A stretch of 64,000 bases of DNA from Methylomarinovum caldicuralii (GTDB taxonomy: Bacteria; Pseudomonadota; Gammaproteobacteria; Methylococcales; Methylothermaceae): positions 744,001-808,000 of the forward strand of contig NZ_AP024714.1 in assembly GCF_033126985.1 (NCBI RefSeq), written 5' to 3'. Shown here one piece after another: positions 33,030 to 42,945 of this stretch (position 1 is the first letter of the stretch; every line of letters begins with the position of its first letter). The position numbers and the translations under genes are program-made. Below the pieces are notes generated by a model. The model did no database searches, was not told the DNA's origin, and saw only the letters and a program-made list of their open reading frames with translations.

Positions 33030-36000
33030 CTAGGCCGCCATTTCGGCCGCGCGTTTAAGATCCACGGAGACGATGCGCGACACCCCGGGCTCGCGCATGG
33101 TGACGCCGATGAGCTGGTCGGCGATCTCCATGGTGATTTTATTATGGGTGATGAACAGGAATTGTACCCGCTCCGCCATGGATTGCAGAAGCTGACAGAA
33201 GCGACCTACGTTGGCATCGTCCAGCGGGGCGTCCACCTCGTCGAGAATGCAGAAGGGGGCGGGATTGAGCTCGAAGAAGGAAAACACCAGGGCGACGGCG
33301 GTCAGGGCCTTCTCGCCGCCGGAGAGAAGATGGATGGAGCTGTTGCGCTTGCCCGGCGGCCGGGCGACGATGCGCACCCCGGCTTCGAGCGGGTCGTCCC
33401 CGGTCAGCTCCAGCCGCGCCTCGCCGCCGCCGAACAGGGCGGGAAAACGCTGGCGGAAATGACCGTCCACAGCGGTGAAGGTCTCCCCAAAGCGGGTCCG
33501 GGTTTCGCGGTCGATGGTGCGGATCGCCTTCTCCAGCAGAGCCAGGGCGGCTTCCAGATCCTGATACTGGCTGTCGATGAAGTCCAGCCGTTCCCGATGG
33601 GTTTTGTGTTCCTCGATGGCGGCCAGGTTGACGTCCCCCAGGCGGTCCTGATCCCGTTCCAGCTGCTTGAGGCGCTGCTGCCACACGGCCGGATCGGCCT
33701 CGGGCGGCAGGGTCTCCAGCAGGGGTGCCAGCTCGACATCCGCGTCGGTCACTTGCGCGCGGGCGGCGTCGAAACGCACCCGCGCCGCCTCGGCCGCCAG
33801 ACGGGCCTGCTCCACCTGCTGACGGGCCTGGTCGCGGGCCTGTTCCTGCTGGCGGCGCCGGCCTTCCAGGGTCCGCAAGGTTTCCACGGCCTGTTCCAGT
33901 TCCCGCCGGCAGGCGGCCAGCGCCGCCTCCAGTTCCGGACGGCGGGCGCGCAACGCCTCCAGTTGCTCGTGGGCACGGGCGAGGGGTTCGGCCTCCGCGT
34001 CCTGGCGCGCTTCGGCCTCGGCCAGGCGCTGGGACAGTTCCCGGCATTGCCGGTCGCCGCGCTGTAGTTGCCCGGCCAGCAGGTCGGCGGTGCGCTTGGC
34101 GTGTTCCAGCGCGGCTTCCAGCCGGGTGACCTGTTCGCGGCTATGACGGGCCTGGGCGGCAGCGGTCTCGTGGTGCTGGCGGCAACGGTCGAGCCGGGCC
34201 TCGTGGCCTTGGATCTGATCGGTCAGTTCGGTGGTCTGTTGGTGCAGGGTGGCGATCCGGCGGTCCAGGGAGGCCAGTTTGGCGTCGATCCGGCTGCTTT
34301 CCCGTTCGGTTTCCTGACGTTCGCGCGCCAGTTGTTCCAGGCGCTGGCCGGTTTCCCGGTGCTGGCGCTGGGCAGCCTGGTGTTCGGCCTGCAACCGGGC
34401 CAGGGCGGCGTGTTGGTCGCGTTCGCGGGCCTGCAGGGTTTCCTGCTGCCGGGTGTGGGTTTGCAGGGTTTCCTGCAGCCGGGTCAGTTCGGCCTGAACG
34501 CTGCGGTGCTGACGCTGCAGCCGGCCCAGGCGGTCGCGCAGCTCGCGCAGGGTCTTCTGCCGCGCCAGCACCCCGGCCTCCTCGTCGGCGGGGCGGGGGA
34601 GGTGGCAGTGATCGGGACCGACTTGTTCGCCGGCCGGGGTGATCCAGCATTCGTGAGGGGCGAGGCGGTCGCGCCGGGCCAGGGCGGTGGCGAGGTCTGC
34701 GCAGCAGCGGAAGCGGTTCAGGAAGGCGGGCACCGGGCCCTTGAGGATTTTGGCCGCCAGGGTGTCTGGCTGCGGGGGGGCGGCGGTCGCGGTGGCCAGC
34801 AGGGAAAGGCTGGCCGGCGGCGTCTCCGGCGGCATCGGCAGGCTTTCATGGCACAGGGCCTCGAGCCAGTGGCCGAGCGCGGCCTCCAGCGCCTGTTCCC
34901 ACCCCGGTTCCACCTCCAGGGTTTCCCCCAGCCGGGGCAGTTCCTGCCAGCCCTGGCGGGTCAGCCAGTCCTGCAGCGCTTTTTGATCCTTGCCCAGGGC
35001 GTGGCGTTGCAGGGTTTCCAGGGCGCTGATGCGGCCCTGAATGCGGTGGCTTTCACGTTCCAGCCGGGCCAGTTCCCGGCGCTGCTGTTCCCGCTGCTGC
35101 TCGAGAGACTGGATTTCGGCTGCCAGCTGCGCCAGTTGCTGGCGGCACTGGCGGTGGGCGCTCTGGGCCTGGTCGAGGCGCTGCTGCCAGGCGGCGGCAT
35201 CGAAGCGGCCCTGGGCCTGTTCCAGTGCTTCGCGCTGGGCATCGAGTTGCTGCAGGCGCTTTTGCAGCTGGGCCTGCTGGCGCTGCAGGTGCCCGGTTTC
35301 GGATTCCGCCAGCTGCGCTTCGTGCCGGTATTGGCGTTGCCGGTCGCGCAACTGAGCGAAGCGGCGGCGGGCTTCCTGCCATTCGGCTTCGGTCTGACGC
35401 TGACGCTCGGTATCGGCGTGGGCCTGCTTCCGGGCTTCTTCCAGCTCGGTTTCCAGCTGGTGGCGCTGGCGAGCCAGTTCCTCCAGCTGCTGGCGGTCCT
35501 GCGCCAGGGCGGCGCGGGTGCGCTCCAGTTCCCGGCGCCATTCTTCCAGGGTCTGGCGGCGCTGGGCCTTTTTTTCCTCCAGATGCTTGACCGTCTGCTC
35601 GCTGTGGCCGATGTCGGCGTCCAGCTGGTACCGTTTGGCCTGCCATTGCTGCAATTGCTTCTCCAGCCGATCGACCCGCTCCCGGGCGGCGCTGGCTTCG
35701 GCTTCGGCCTGCCGCCAGGCGGCCTCGTGCTGCTTCAGGTCGCGCTCCCTTTCGGCCAGCCGGGCCTGGGTGCGGCGGTATTCGTCGTCGGCCACGCGCC
35801 ACTGCAGGGCCAGAAGCTGATGCTGGCAGATGTGGATCTGGCGCGCCAGGTCGCGGAACTTCTCCGCCTTTTTGGCCTGACGGGCGAGGCGGTTGACCTG
35901 GGTCTGCAGTTCGGCGCGGACGTCGGCGACCCGTTCCAGGTTGGCGCGGGTGTGCTCCAGCTTCAGTTCGGTCTCGCGGCGCCTTTCCTTGTACTTGGAC

Positions 36001-36509
36001 AGTCCTGCGGCCTCTTCGATGAACAGGCGCAGGTCGTCGGGTCTGGCTTCGATGAAGCGCGACACCATGCCCTGTTCGATGATGGCGTAGCTGCGCGGCC
36101 CCAGGCCGGTGCCCAGGAACAGGTCCATGATGTCGCGGCGGCGGCAGCGGCTGCCGTTGAGAAAATACTGGGACTGGCCCTCACGGGACACTTGGCGTTT
36201 GACCGAAATCTGGGCGTAGTTGGCGCACTCGCCCCCGGCGCGGCCGTCACTGTTGTCGAAGATCAGCTCCACCGTCGCCAGCGAGGCCGGCGCCCGCCCG
36301 GCGGCGCCGTTGAAGACGACGTCGCTCATGGCGCTGCCTCTTAGGTGTTTGGCCGAGCTTTCGCCGATGACGAAACGCACCGCGTCGATGAGGTTGGACT
36401 TGCCGCAGCCGTTGGGGCCGACGATGCCGATCAGCCGCCCCGGCAGGACGAGGGTGGTGGGATCGACGAAGGATTTGAAGCCGGCCAGTCTGATCTTTTC
36501 CAGGCGCAT
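33030..36509 (-). CDS. smc: Smc chromosome-condensation ATPase
   Basis: 1159 residues. Walker [10 protein letters not shown] near 32-40, a long coiled coil of Gln/Arg/Ala-rich heptads, a hinge around 500-650, returning coil, then the ABC signature [14 protein letters not shown] and Walker [14 protein letters not shown]. Partner of ScpAB and of ParB loading; ParAB are in this window at 12.7-14.3 kb, but scpAB are not. Start ATG at 36509. Some unusually Arg/Gln-rich coil segments reflect high GC. Confidence 0.95.
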   Translation of the reverse strand: MRLEKIRLAGFKSFVDPTTLVLPGRLIGIVGPNGCGKSNLIDAVRFVIGESSAKHLRGSAMSDVVFNGAAGRAPASLATVELIFDNSDGRAGGECANYAQISVKRQVSREGQSQYFLNGSRCRRRDIMDLFLGTGLGPRSYAIIEQGMVSRFIEARPDDLRLFIEEAAGLSKYKERRRETELKLEHTRANLERVADVRAELQTQVNRLARQAKKAEKFRDLARQIHICQHQLLALQWRVADDEYRRTQARLAERERDLKQHEAAWRQAEAEASAARERVDRLEKQLQQWQAKRYQLDADIGHSEQTVKHLEEKKAQRRQTLEEWRRELERTRAALAQDRQQLEELARQRHQLETELEEARKQAHADTERQRQTEAEWQEARRRFAQLRDRQRQYRHEAQLAESETGHLQRQQAQLQKRLQQLDAQREALEQAQGRFDAAAWQQRLDQAQSAHRQCRQQLAQLAAEIQSLEQQREQQRRELARLERESHRIQGRISALETLQRHALGKDQKALQDWLTRQGWQELPRLGETLEVEPGWEQALEAALGHWLEALCHESLPMPPETPPASLSLLATATAAPPQPDTLAAKILKGPVPAFLNRFRCCADLATALARRDRLAPHECWITPAGEQVGPDHCHLPRPADEEAGVLARQKTLRELRDRLGRLQRQHRSVQAELTRLQETLQTHTRQQETLQARERDQHAALARLQAEHQAAQRQHRETGQRLEQLARERQETERESSRIDAKLASLDRRIATLHQQTTELTDQIQGHEARLDRCRQHHETAAAQARHSREQVTRLEAALEHAKRTADLLAGQLQRGDRQCRELSQRLAEAEARQDAEAEPLARAHEQLEALRARRPELEAALAACRRELEQAVETLRTLEGRRRQQEQARDQARQQVEQARLAAEAARVRFDAARAQVTDADVELAPLLETLPPEADPAVWQQRLKQLERDQDRLGDVNLAAIEEHKTHRERLDFIDSQYQDLEAALALLEKAIRTIDRETRTRFGETFTAVDGHFRQRFPALFGGGEARLELTGDDPLEAGVRIVARPPGKRNSSIHLLSGGEKALTAVALVFSFFELNPAPFCILDEVDAPLDDANVGRFCQLLQSMAERVQFLFITHNKITMEIADQLIGVTMREPGVSRIVSVDLKRAAEMAA

Positions 36510-36535
36510 GGAATGGTGCCGCCCGCAGGGCGTCT

Positions 36536-36558
36536 AAGCGAAGAATCGCTTATTATAT
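36536..36558 (+). promoter_or_regulatory. inverted repeat and -10 region before queF
   Basis: AAGCGA (36536-36541) and TCGCTT (36546-36551) form a six-base inverted repeat with loop AGAA, followed at once by TATTAT/TTATAT (36551-36558), a likely -10. The region is only 80 bp, between divergent smc and queF. The palindrome could be an operator or the upstream edge of the promoter; no preQ1 riboswitch consensus is visible. Confidence 0.35.
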
Positions 36559-36589
36559 CGACCTTTCTCCCATTCCTTCAGAAAACACC

Positions 36590-36946
36590 ATGACCGCCAA
36601 ACCGAGCAAGCAGCTGGAAACCTTCCCCAATCCCAACCCGCAGCGCGACTACACCATCCGCATCGAGTCGCCGGAATTCACCTGCCTGTGCCCCAAGACC
36701 GGCCAGCCGGATTTCGCCACCATTCTGATCGAGTACGTTCCCGACCAGCGCTGTATCGAACTCAAGTCCTACAAGCTGTATCTGTGGTCCTACCGCGACG
36801 AGGGCGCCTTCCACGAGGCCGTCACCAACCGGATTCTCGACGACCTGGTGGCCGCCTGCCGGCCGCGCTGGATGCGGATCGAGGCCAGGTTCAACGTCCG
36901 TGGCGGCATCTATACCACGGTGACGGCGGAATACCGCAGGGACTGA
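36590..36946 (+). CDS. queF: QueF, NADPH-dependent preQ0 reductase
   Basis: 118 residues, the short (unimodular) form. [18 protein letters not shown] contains the catalytic Cys that attacks the nitrile. [21 protein letters not shown] is the QueF motif, with RFNVRGGI near the end. Reduces preQ0 to preQ1 for queuosine in tRNA. Clear. Nothing links it to the Rieske gene 98 bp downstream. Confidence 0.94.
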   Translation: MTAKPSKQLETFPNPNPQRDYTIRIESPEFTCLCPKTGQPDFATILIEYVPDQRCIELKSYKLYLWSYRDEGAFHEAVTNRILDDLVAACRPRWMRIEARFNVRGGIYTTVTAEYRRD

Positions 36947-37044
36947 GCTTCCGGAACCGCAGATCACCCAGCTCCATCGGGCTTGCGGCCCTTGATGCAA
37001 GGCGGCGACGGGACGATAATCGCCGTAAACGGAGGAGGTGCGTC

Positions 37045-38559
37045 ATGGCCGAATTCAAAGTCGCCCGGGAAGCGGATCTGGCCGTCGGCCGGATGAAACA
37101 GGTTCAGGCCGGCGCCACCGCTGTCCTGCTGCTGCGGCTGGAGGACGGTTTCCATGCCCTGGGGGCGCTGTGTCCCCACTACGAGGCGCCGCTGGCGGCC
37201 GGGACCCTGTGCGACGGCCGTATCGTCTGCCCCTGGCACCACGCCTGCTTCGACGCCCGCAGCGGGGCGTTGCTGGAGCCGCCGGGTCTGGATGGCCTGC
37301 CGGTCTATCCGGTGCGGGTCGATGACGGCGAGGTCTGGGTCACGATCCCCGAGCAAAGCCAGTCGCCGCCACCGTCGCGGCGCGATCCCGCCGATTCCCG
37401 TCTGTGCGTGGTGATCGGCGGCGGCTGTGCCGGGGCCTATGCGGTGGAAGTACTGCGTGACCACGGTTTCGGCGGCCGGATCGTGTGGGTCACCGGCGCT
37501 GAGTTTCCCCCCATCGACCGCCCCTTGCTGAGCAAGGGGTATCTGAGCGGCGAGGCGCCGGAGAGCTGGCTGCCGCTGCGAACGCCGGATTTCTATGCCG
37601 CCCGCGACATCGAAGTGGTTGAGGCGTCCGTGACCGCCCTGGCGGCCGATGCCCGGCAGGCGACGCTCAGCAACGGCACGGCGCTCGCTTACGATGCCGC
37701 CATTCTGGCGAGCGGCGCGGTCAACCGCCGGCCGCCGATTCCGGGCATCGATTTGGGCGGGGTCTTTTTCCTGCGTTCCCGGGACGATGGCGAACAGCTG
37801 CGCCAGGCCGCCGAGGCGGCCCGCCGGGCGGTGGTGGTCGGGGCCGGCTTCATCGGCATGGAAGTGGCCCAGAGCCTGCGCCGGCGGGACATCGCGGTGA
37901 CGGTGGTGGCGCCGGAGACGGTGCCCTTCGAACGGGTGCTGGGGCCGGAAATCGGCGCCGCCTTGCACAGGCTGCACGAGGATCACGGGGTGGCGTTCCG
38001 CCTCGGACGCACGGTAAAGGCTTTCGAAGGCGACGGCCGGGTCGAGCGGGTTTCGTTGGACGACGGCAGCGAGTTGGCGGCCGATCTGGTGGTGGTGGGC
38101 GTGGGGGTGCGCCCGGCGACGGATTTCGTCACCGGCGTCAGCAAGGCCGACGACGGCGCAGTCCTGGTGGATGCGGGCCTGCGGGCGGCGGAGGGACTGT
38201 ATGCGGCCGGCGATCTGGCCTGCTTTCCCGACTGGCGCAGCGGCGCGCCGATCCGGGTCGAGCACTGGCGCGTGGCCGCCCAGCACGGCCGCCTCGCCGG
38301 CGCCAACGTGGCCGGCGCCGGTCTGGAATACCGCGGCGTGCCGTACTTCTGGACCCGCCAGTACAACCGCACCCTGCAGTATTTCGGCCACGCCGCGGAC
38401 TGGGACGAGATCCGCTACGACGGCGATCCGGCCGGATACGATTTCATCGCCTATTTCGTCAGGGACGGTCAGGTCCACGCCGTCGCCGGCATGGAGCGCG
38501 AGCGCGAACTGGCCGAGCTGGAGGAGCGCATGCGTCGGGAAGGGCTGTGGCGGCCGTGA
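37045..38559 (+). CDS. Rieske [2Fe-2S] / FAD pyridine-nucleotide oxidoreductase fusion (AIFM3-like)
   Basis: 504 residues. An N-terminal Rieske domain (about 5-105) has Cys43-x-His45 (CPHYEAP) and Cys62-x2-His65 (CPWHHACF) as cluster ligands. A FAD/NAD(P)-binding reductase (GGGCAGAYAVEVLRDH from about 128; second Rossmann VVVGAGFIGMEVAQSL; DLAC near the flavin) follows. Mitochondrial AIFM3 and bacterial ferredoxin reductases share this layout. Electron partner unknown. GGAGGAGGTG gives a strong ribosome binding site. It overlaps nrdJ by 13 bp, so the two are co-translated, which could mean it supplies electrons for ribonucleotide reduction (inference). Confidence 0.85.
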   Translation: MAEFKVAREADLAVGRMKQVQAGATAVLLLRLEDGFHALGALCPHYEAPLAAGTLCDGRIVCPWHHACFDARSGALLEPPGLDGLPVYPVRVDDGEVWVTIPEQSQSPPPSRRDPADSRLCVVIGGGCAGAYAVEVLRDHGFGGRIVWVTGAEFPPIDRPLLSKGYLSGEAPESWLPLRTPDFYAARDIEVVEASVTALAADARQATLSNGTALAYDAAILASGAVNRRPPIPGIDLGGVFFLRSRDDGEQLRQAAEAARRAVVVGAGFIGMEVAQSLRRRDIAVTVVAPETVPFERVLGPEIGAALHRLHEDHGVAFRLGRTVKAFEGDGRVERVSLDDGSELAADLVVVGVGVRPATDFVTGVSKADDGAVLVDAGLRAAEGLYAAGDLACFPDWRSGAPIRVEHWRVAAQHGRLAGANVAGAGLEYRGVPYFWTRQYNRTLQYFGHAADWDEIRYDGDPAGYDFIAYFVRDGQVHAVAGMERERELAELEERMRREGLWRP

Positions 38560-40346
38560 CCGGGGCGCCGTTCCCCCAGGAAATCTCCCGCATCGTCTGG
38601 GAGAGCAAGTACCGCGCTCCGGGCGAGGCCGACATCCGGGAAACCTGGCGGCGGGTGGCGCAGGCGGTGGCCAGTGTGGAGGTGGAGCCGGCGCTGTGGC
38701 AGGACCGGTTCCTGGATTTGCTGGCGGATTTCAAATTCCTCCCCGGCGGCCGCATTCTCGCCGGCGCCGGCATCCGCCGCCAGGTGACCCTGTTCAACTG
38801 CTTCGCCATGGGGCCGATGGAGGACAGCCTCGACGGCATCTTCGAGGCCCTCAAGGAAGGCGCCCTGACCATGCAGCAGGGCGGCGGTGTGGGCTACGAC
38901 TTTTCCACCCTGCGTCCCCGCGGCACCCGGGCCGAAAGCGCCGGCACCGTGGCTTCCGGGCCGGTGTCGTTCATGCACATCTTCGATGTCGGATGCGCGG
39001 TGCTGCTGTCCACCGGCAGCCGCCGCGGGGCGATGATGGCGACCTTGCGCTGCGACCACCCCGACGTGGAGGAATTCGTCGAGGCCAAGCGCGACCCGCA
39101 GGTGCTGCGCAACTTCAACCTGTCGGTGACCGTGTCCGATGCCTTCATGGCGGCGGTGGAACAGGACAGCGACTGGCCTTTGGTGTTTCCCGCCGAGCAG
39201 CTGACCCCCGGCTGCGGCGAGGGCAGCGTGCTGCGGGACTGGCCCGGTTACGACAAACCGGTGCCGTGCCGGATTCTGAAGACCGTCAGGGCCCGCCAGC
39301 TGTGGGACCGGATCATGCACGCCACCTACGAGGTGGCCGAGCCGGGCGTGCTGTTTCTCGACCGCATCAACCGGCTCAACAATCTCCATTACTGCGAGCG
39401 CATCCACACCACCAATCCCTGCTCCGAACTGCCGCTGCCGCCCTACGGCGCCTGCGACCTGGGCTCGATCAACCTGGTGCGGTTCGTGCGCGAGCCCTTC
39501 AGCGACCGGGCCCGGCTGGATCTGGACGCCATCGCCGCCCTGGTGCCGGTGGCGGTGCGTTTTCTCGACGACGTCATCGACCTGTCCGGCTTCCCCTTGG
39601 AGAAGCAGCGCCGCCGCGCCCGCGCCACCCGCCGTATCGGCCTGGGGCTGACCGGCCTGGCCGACACCCTCATCTTCCTGGGGCTGCATTACGACAGCGA
39701 CGCCGCCCGCCGGCTGGCCGAGAAGGTGATGGCGACGATCTGTCACGCCGCCTACCGGGCTTCCATCGCCCTGGCCCGGGAAAAGGGCGCCTTCCCCTTG
39801 TTCGAACCCCGGGTCTATCCCCAGGGTCCCTTCGTCGCCCGGTTGCCGCAGGACATCCGCGACGGCATTGCCGCCCACGGCCTGCGCAACAGCCATCTGC
39901 TCGCCATCGCCCCCACCGGCTCCATCAGCCTGCTGGCGGGCAACGTCTCCAGCGGCCTGGAGCCGGTATTCGCCTGGCGCTATCAGCGCCGCCTGCAGCT
40001 GGGGGGCAGGGAATGCCGCCTGGTGGAGGTGACCGACCCCGCCTGGTCCCTGTGGCGCCGGCGCTACGGCGACGGCGCCTTGCCGGATTTCTTCGTCACC
40101 GCCACCGAACTGTCTCCCGAGGCCCATCTGGCGATGCAGGCGGTGCTGCAGCGCCACGTGGACAGCGCCATCTCCAAGACCATCCACATCCCTGAGGATT
40201 ATCCCTTCGAAGCCTTCCGCGACGTCTATCACCGCGCCTACGAGCTGGGTCTGAAGGGTTGCACCACGTATCGCCCCAATCCGGTCCGCGGCAGCGTCCT
40301 GGTGACCGAACGCCACTGCTGTGACATCGACCGGGAAGGGGATTGA
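38547..40346 (+). CDS. nrdJ: class II (adenosylcobalamin-dependent) ribonucleotide reductase
   Basis: 599 residues, GTG start at 38547 inside the Rieske gene with GGGAAGG upstream. NCFAMG, NPCSELPLPPYGACDLGSINL (active Cys and Glu of the radical site), FLDDVID and APTGSISLLAG match class II NDP reductases. A C-terminal HCCD may be the redox-active pair. It is about 100 residues shorter than many members and lacks an obvious TSCPD/zinc module at the end. Oxygen-independent dNTP supply; needs vitamin B12. Confidence 0.9.
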   Translation: MAAVTGAPFPQEISRIVWESKYRAPGEADIRETWRRVAQAVASVEVEPALWQDRFLDLLADFKFLPGGRILAGAGIRRQVTLFNCFAMGPMEDSLDGIFEALKEGALTMQQGGGVGYDFSTLRPRGTRAESAGTVASGPVSFMHIFDVGCAVLLSTGSRRGAMMATLRCDHPDVEEFVEAKRDPQVLRNFNLSVTVSDAFMAAVEQDSDWPLVFPAEQLTPGCGEGSVLRDWPGYDKPVPCRILKTVRARQLWDRIMHATYEVAEPGVLFLDRINRLNNLHYCERIHTTNPCSELPLPPYGACDLGSINLVRFVREPFSDRARLDLDAIAALVPVAVRFLDDVIDLSGFPLEKQRRRARATRRIGLGLTGLADTLIFLGLHYDSDAARRLAEKVMATICHAAYRASIALAREKGAFPLFEPRVYPQGPFVARLPQDIRDGIAAHGLRNSHLLAIAPTGSISLLAGNVSSGLEPVFAWRYQRRLQLGGRECRLVEVTDPAWSLWRRRYGDGALPDFFVTATELSPEAHLAMQAVLQRHVDSAISKTIHIPEDYPFEAFRDVYHRAYELGLKGCTTYRPNPVRGSVLVTERHCCDIDREGD

Positions 40347-40564
40347 AGGACAGCGCCTGCCGCCAGTGGGTCACCCGCCCCTATCCCCGCTGGGGGGAGA
40401 GCTATTTCGTTGCGGTTCCCCACCGTCGGGAACCGCTGCACCTGCTGTGGCGGGAAGCCGAAAGGCCTCGGGGCGGCCTGCTGCTGGTGCACGGCATGAA
40501 ACCGCCCGTTCCCCAGCGCTTGCTGACCGAAGTGGCGGTCTGGATGGCGGAACGGGCGGGTTGA
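40343..40564 (+). CDS. small hypothetical protein coupled to nrdJ
   Basis: 73 residues from a TTG at 40343 whose overlap (TTGA) with the nrdJ stop implies coupling. Aromatic and Arg-rich, no membrane helix, a compact beta-like stretch (GESYFVAVPHRREPLHLLW) then a helix at the end (LLTEVAVWMAERAG). I recognise no family. It could be an nrdJ accessory or a thin leftover. Codon use supports it. Confidence 0.5.
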   Translation: MKDSACRQWVTRPYPRWGESYFVAVPHRREPLHLLWREAERPRGGLLLVHGMKPPVPQRLLTEVAVWMAERAG

Positions 40565-40571
40565 GAGGGGA

Positions 40572-40937
40572 TCAGCCCAGGGCGGCTTTTTGGTTGCCCC
40601 GGCCCTTGACCTCGCCGCGCTGGATACGGGCGTATTCCTCCAGCTGACGGGCGGCGGCCTGGAAAGCGTCGCGGATGGCGACGTAGGCGTCCTCGTAGGC
40701 GTGGTTGTCGTGGTGCTCGCGGCTGATGACGATTTCCTTGCCGGGCACGGTCAGGTCGATGCGGACGTGATACAGATCGCCCTTTTGATGCTTGTGGTGG
40801 GTGCGTTCCACCATGACGCGGCAGCTGGTGATCTTGTCGTAGTAGCGCTCCAGCTTCTGCGCTTTTTCCTGAATCTTGGCTTCCATGGCGTCGGAATGCG
40901 GCAATCCGCGGAAGGTGACCTGCAATGGTATCTGCAT
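40572..40937 (-). CDS. hpf: ribosome hibernation-promoting factor (HPF/RaiA family)
   Basis: 121 residues: MQIPLQVTFRGLPHSDAMEAKIQEKAQKLERYY and the HVRIDLTVPGKEIVISREHHDNHAYEDAYVAIRDAFQAAARQLEEY body match short HPF/YfiA proteins that bind the 30S decoding centre in stationary phase. Basic C-terminal tail. Convergent with the nrdJ-coupled gene. Confidence 0.9.
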   Translation of the reverse strand: MQIPLQVTFRGLPHSDAMEAKIQEKAQKLERYYDKITSCRVMVERTHHKHQKGDLYHVRIDLTVPGKEIVISREHHDNHAYEDAYVAIRDAFQAAARQLEEYARIQRGEVKGRGNQKAALG

Positions 40938-41063
40938 GATGACTCCTTGTTGCTCGTGAATCGGATGGGATTCGGGGACCTATCTTAGCAAGCCGTCACC
41001 CGGCTTGCCCGGTCCCGGCGCGGCCGCTATGCTGTCGGCAACGGATGGAAACGGGCGCGCGCC

Positions 41064-41648
41064 ATGACCTTCATTGTAGAGATTTTTCCCGGTTTGCGGG
41101 AGATGATGAACTGGCACCCCCTCTGGGTGCATTTTCCCATCGCCTTTCTCAGCGTCTTTTTCCTCGTCGATCTGCTCGCGGCGGTTTTGCGCAGCCGCCC
41201 CCTGTTCGTGGTGGCCAACTGGCTGCTGGGGCTGGGGGCGCTGGGAGCCAGCGTCGCGGCTGCTTTCGGCCTGCAGGCGGCGTTGACCGTTCCCCATCCG
41301 CCGCAGGTCCACGAGATCCTGGAAACCCACCGTTACTTCGCCCTCAACGCCACCGCCCTGGCTTGGCTGCTGCTGATCTGGCGTTTTCTCAACCGCGGGC
41401 GGTTCTGTCTGCTTGGCCGGCTGTTCCATTTGCTGCTGGCGCTGTTCATGGTGCTCAATCTGGTGCTGGCGGCTGACTACGGTGGGCTGATGGTGTACAA
41501 GTACGGCGTCGGGGTGAAGGCGGTGCCGGCCTGGCCGCCCGGTGCCTCAGGCCATCGTCACGGCAGCGCCTGGGACGAGATCCGGGAATGGCTGCACGAA
41601 ATTGTTCCCCACAGCCACGCTTCCGGGCATGAGCACCATCATCACTGA
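41064..41648 (+). CDS. DUF2231 membrane protein with His-rich tail
   Basis: 194 residues with four helices. WHPLWVHFPIAFL and LETHRYFALNA match DUF2231 (conserved His in membrane segments, predicted haem or metal ligands). The C-terminus is markedly His-rich (HRHGS, HSHASGHEHHHH). A metal role is inferred from the histidines and from the copper genes nearby. The final seven bases overlap the convergent TauE/SafE gene. Confidence 0.75.
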   Translation: MTFIVEIFPGLREMMNWHPLWVHFPIAFLSVFFLVDLLAAVLRSRPLFVVANWLLGLGALGASVAAAFGLQAALTVPHPPQVHEILETHRYFALNATALAWLLLIWRFLNRGRFCLLGRLFHLLLALFMVLNLVLAADYGGLMVYKYGVGVKAVPAWPPGASGHRHGSAWDEIREWLHEIVPHSHASGHEHHHH

Positions 41649-42727
41649 ACCGTGAATGCCCCCCAGCGCTGGGGTTCGGTGCAGCGCCACAGGATCAGCC
41701 CGGTGCGCGGCGGGGCGAATTCCACCGCATGGCTGCCCGGCGTCAGCGCGATCTTCAGCCCGAAGCTGGGCACTTCCAGCTCGCTGCGGCAGAAGGCGTT
41801 TTCCGCCACCTCGATTTCCCAGCGTACCGGCGTGCCGACCTGAAGCACGAAGTGATCCGGCTCGAAGTCCTCGGCGTTGACCTGCATGCGGATGATCCGC
41901 AGCGGCTTTGCCGGGGAACGCATCTGGCTCACCCAGGTTTCGGCGCGGGCGATCAGGCTGGCAAGATCGTAATCGCTGCGGGTCAGGATCAGGCCGCGGT
42001 TGAGCATCACCGCCCCCATCAGGATCACCACCACGCTGGAGAATTTCACCAGCACCGGGCCGACGCTCTTGGCCAGGGTGCTGGCGAAGATCCCGAAACC
42101 CAGCATGAGCGGCAGGGTGCCGATGCCGAAACAAAACAGCAGCGCCGCCCCCTGGAGCGGGTCGCCGGTGCCGGCGGCGAGGATGTACATGGCCTGCAGC
42201 GGCCCGCAGACGATCATCAGGCCGTTGAGCAGGCCGATGACGAAGGGGTGGCTGTGCTTCTTGTACTGGCGGCCGAGAAAGCGCATCAGCGCCGGCGGGG
42301 TGCGCAGCTGTACCCGCAGGCGGATGATGCCCAGCAGGTTGAGGCCGAACAGGATCAGAAAGATCCCGGCGGCGATGGCGATCGCCCCCCTCAGCCCCGG
42401 GGTGAAGGCGATAATGCCGCCGAGTGTGGCAAATGCCGCACCGATGGCGGTGTAGGACAGGGTCTTTCCCAGACCGTACCAGAAGTGGGAGAGATAGCGG
42501 GGCCTTCCCAGGGCGGCATCCTGGGTGGTATAGCTGAGCACCAGGGCGCCGCACATGCCCACGCAGTGGAAACTGGTCATGAAGCCGATCATCAGCGCCA
42601 GGGTGTAGTTGACCTGTGACAGGGGGCGGTGGCCGTGAAAGCCCGACCGGGCGTCGAGCCAGACGATGAACAGAATGCCCAGCAGGCCAAAGGCCAAGCC
42701 GAGCCAGCGTTTTAGCGTTGCGGGCAT
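41642..42727 (-). CDS. TauE/SafE-family membrane protein with C-terminal cupredoxin-like domain
   Basis: 361 residues. Six or seven helices with the HCVGMCGA motif (Cys/His/Met pattern of heavy-metal DsbD_2/UreH-like members) up to about residue 250. Then a beta-rich domain of about 100 residues (RIIRMQVNAEDFEPDHFVLQVGTPVRW, FCRSELEVPSFGLK, and LILWRCTEP) resembles cupredoxins, though copper ligands cannot be assigned firmly. Related proteins sit near cbb3 oxidase or copper genes. It diverges from the metal cluster and converges on DUF2231. Confidence 0.75.
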   Translation of the reverse strand: MPATLKRWLGLAFGLLGILFIVWLDARSGFHGHRPLSQVNYTLALMIGFMTSFHCVGMCGALVLSYTTQDAALGRPRYLSHFWYGLGKTLSYTAIGAAFATLGGIIAFTPGLRGAIAIAAGIFLILFGLNLLGIIRLRVQLRTPPALMRFLGRQYKKHSHPFVIGLLNGLMIVCGPLQAMYILAAGTGDPLQGAALLFCFGIGTLPLMLGFGIFASTLAKSVGPVLVKFSSVVVILMGAVMLNRGLILTRSDYDLASLIARAETWVSQMRSPAKPLRIIRMQVNAEDFEPDHFVLQVGTPVRWEIEVAENAFCRSELEVPSFGLKIALTPGSHAVEFAPPRTGLILWRCTEPQRWGAFTVQ

Positions 42728-42840
42728 GGGGCGGAAATCTCCGTGGTTGATCGGCGATGAACCTTTGAGTTAAGCAAGAATCATGTAATCTCTGAAATCC
42801 AGCGGTTTCGCGGCTGCAGTTGTGGAAAGCGGGATGCTAG

Positions 42841-42884
42841 GACTGCGGCATATCCAGCACTTTGCTGGATATGCCGCAGTCTTT
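42841..42884 (+). terminator. perfect 19-bp hairpin followed by TTTT
   Basis: The arms 42841-42859 and 42863-42881 are exact reverse complements with a three-base loop (CTT), then TTTT. Read on the + strand it looks like an intrinsic terminator or attenuator, but no + gene ends here. It may end leaky transcripts, attenuate the metal-cluster leader, or be a structured RNA. Confidence 0.55.
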
Positions 42885-42945
42885 TCCGGAAGTATTTCAT
42901 GGTATTTTATAAAAACATTAATAAAAACAATAGATTAAAAAATAC

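Noticed and set aside
36510-36589. preQ1 riboswitch before queF
   Set aside because: The 80-bp gap shows a simple palindrome and a -10, not the preQ1 aptamer pattern.
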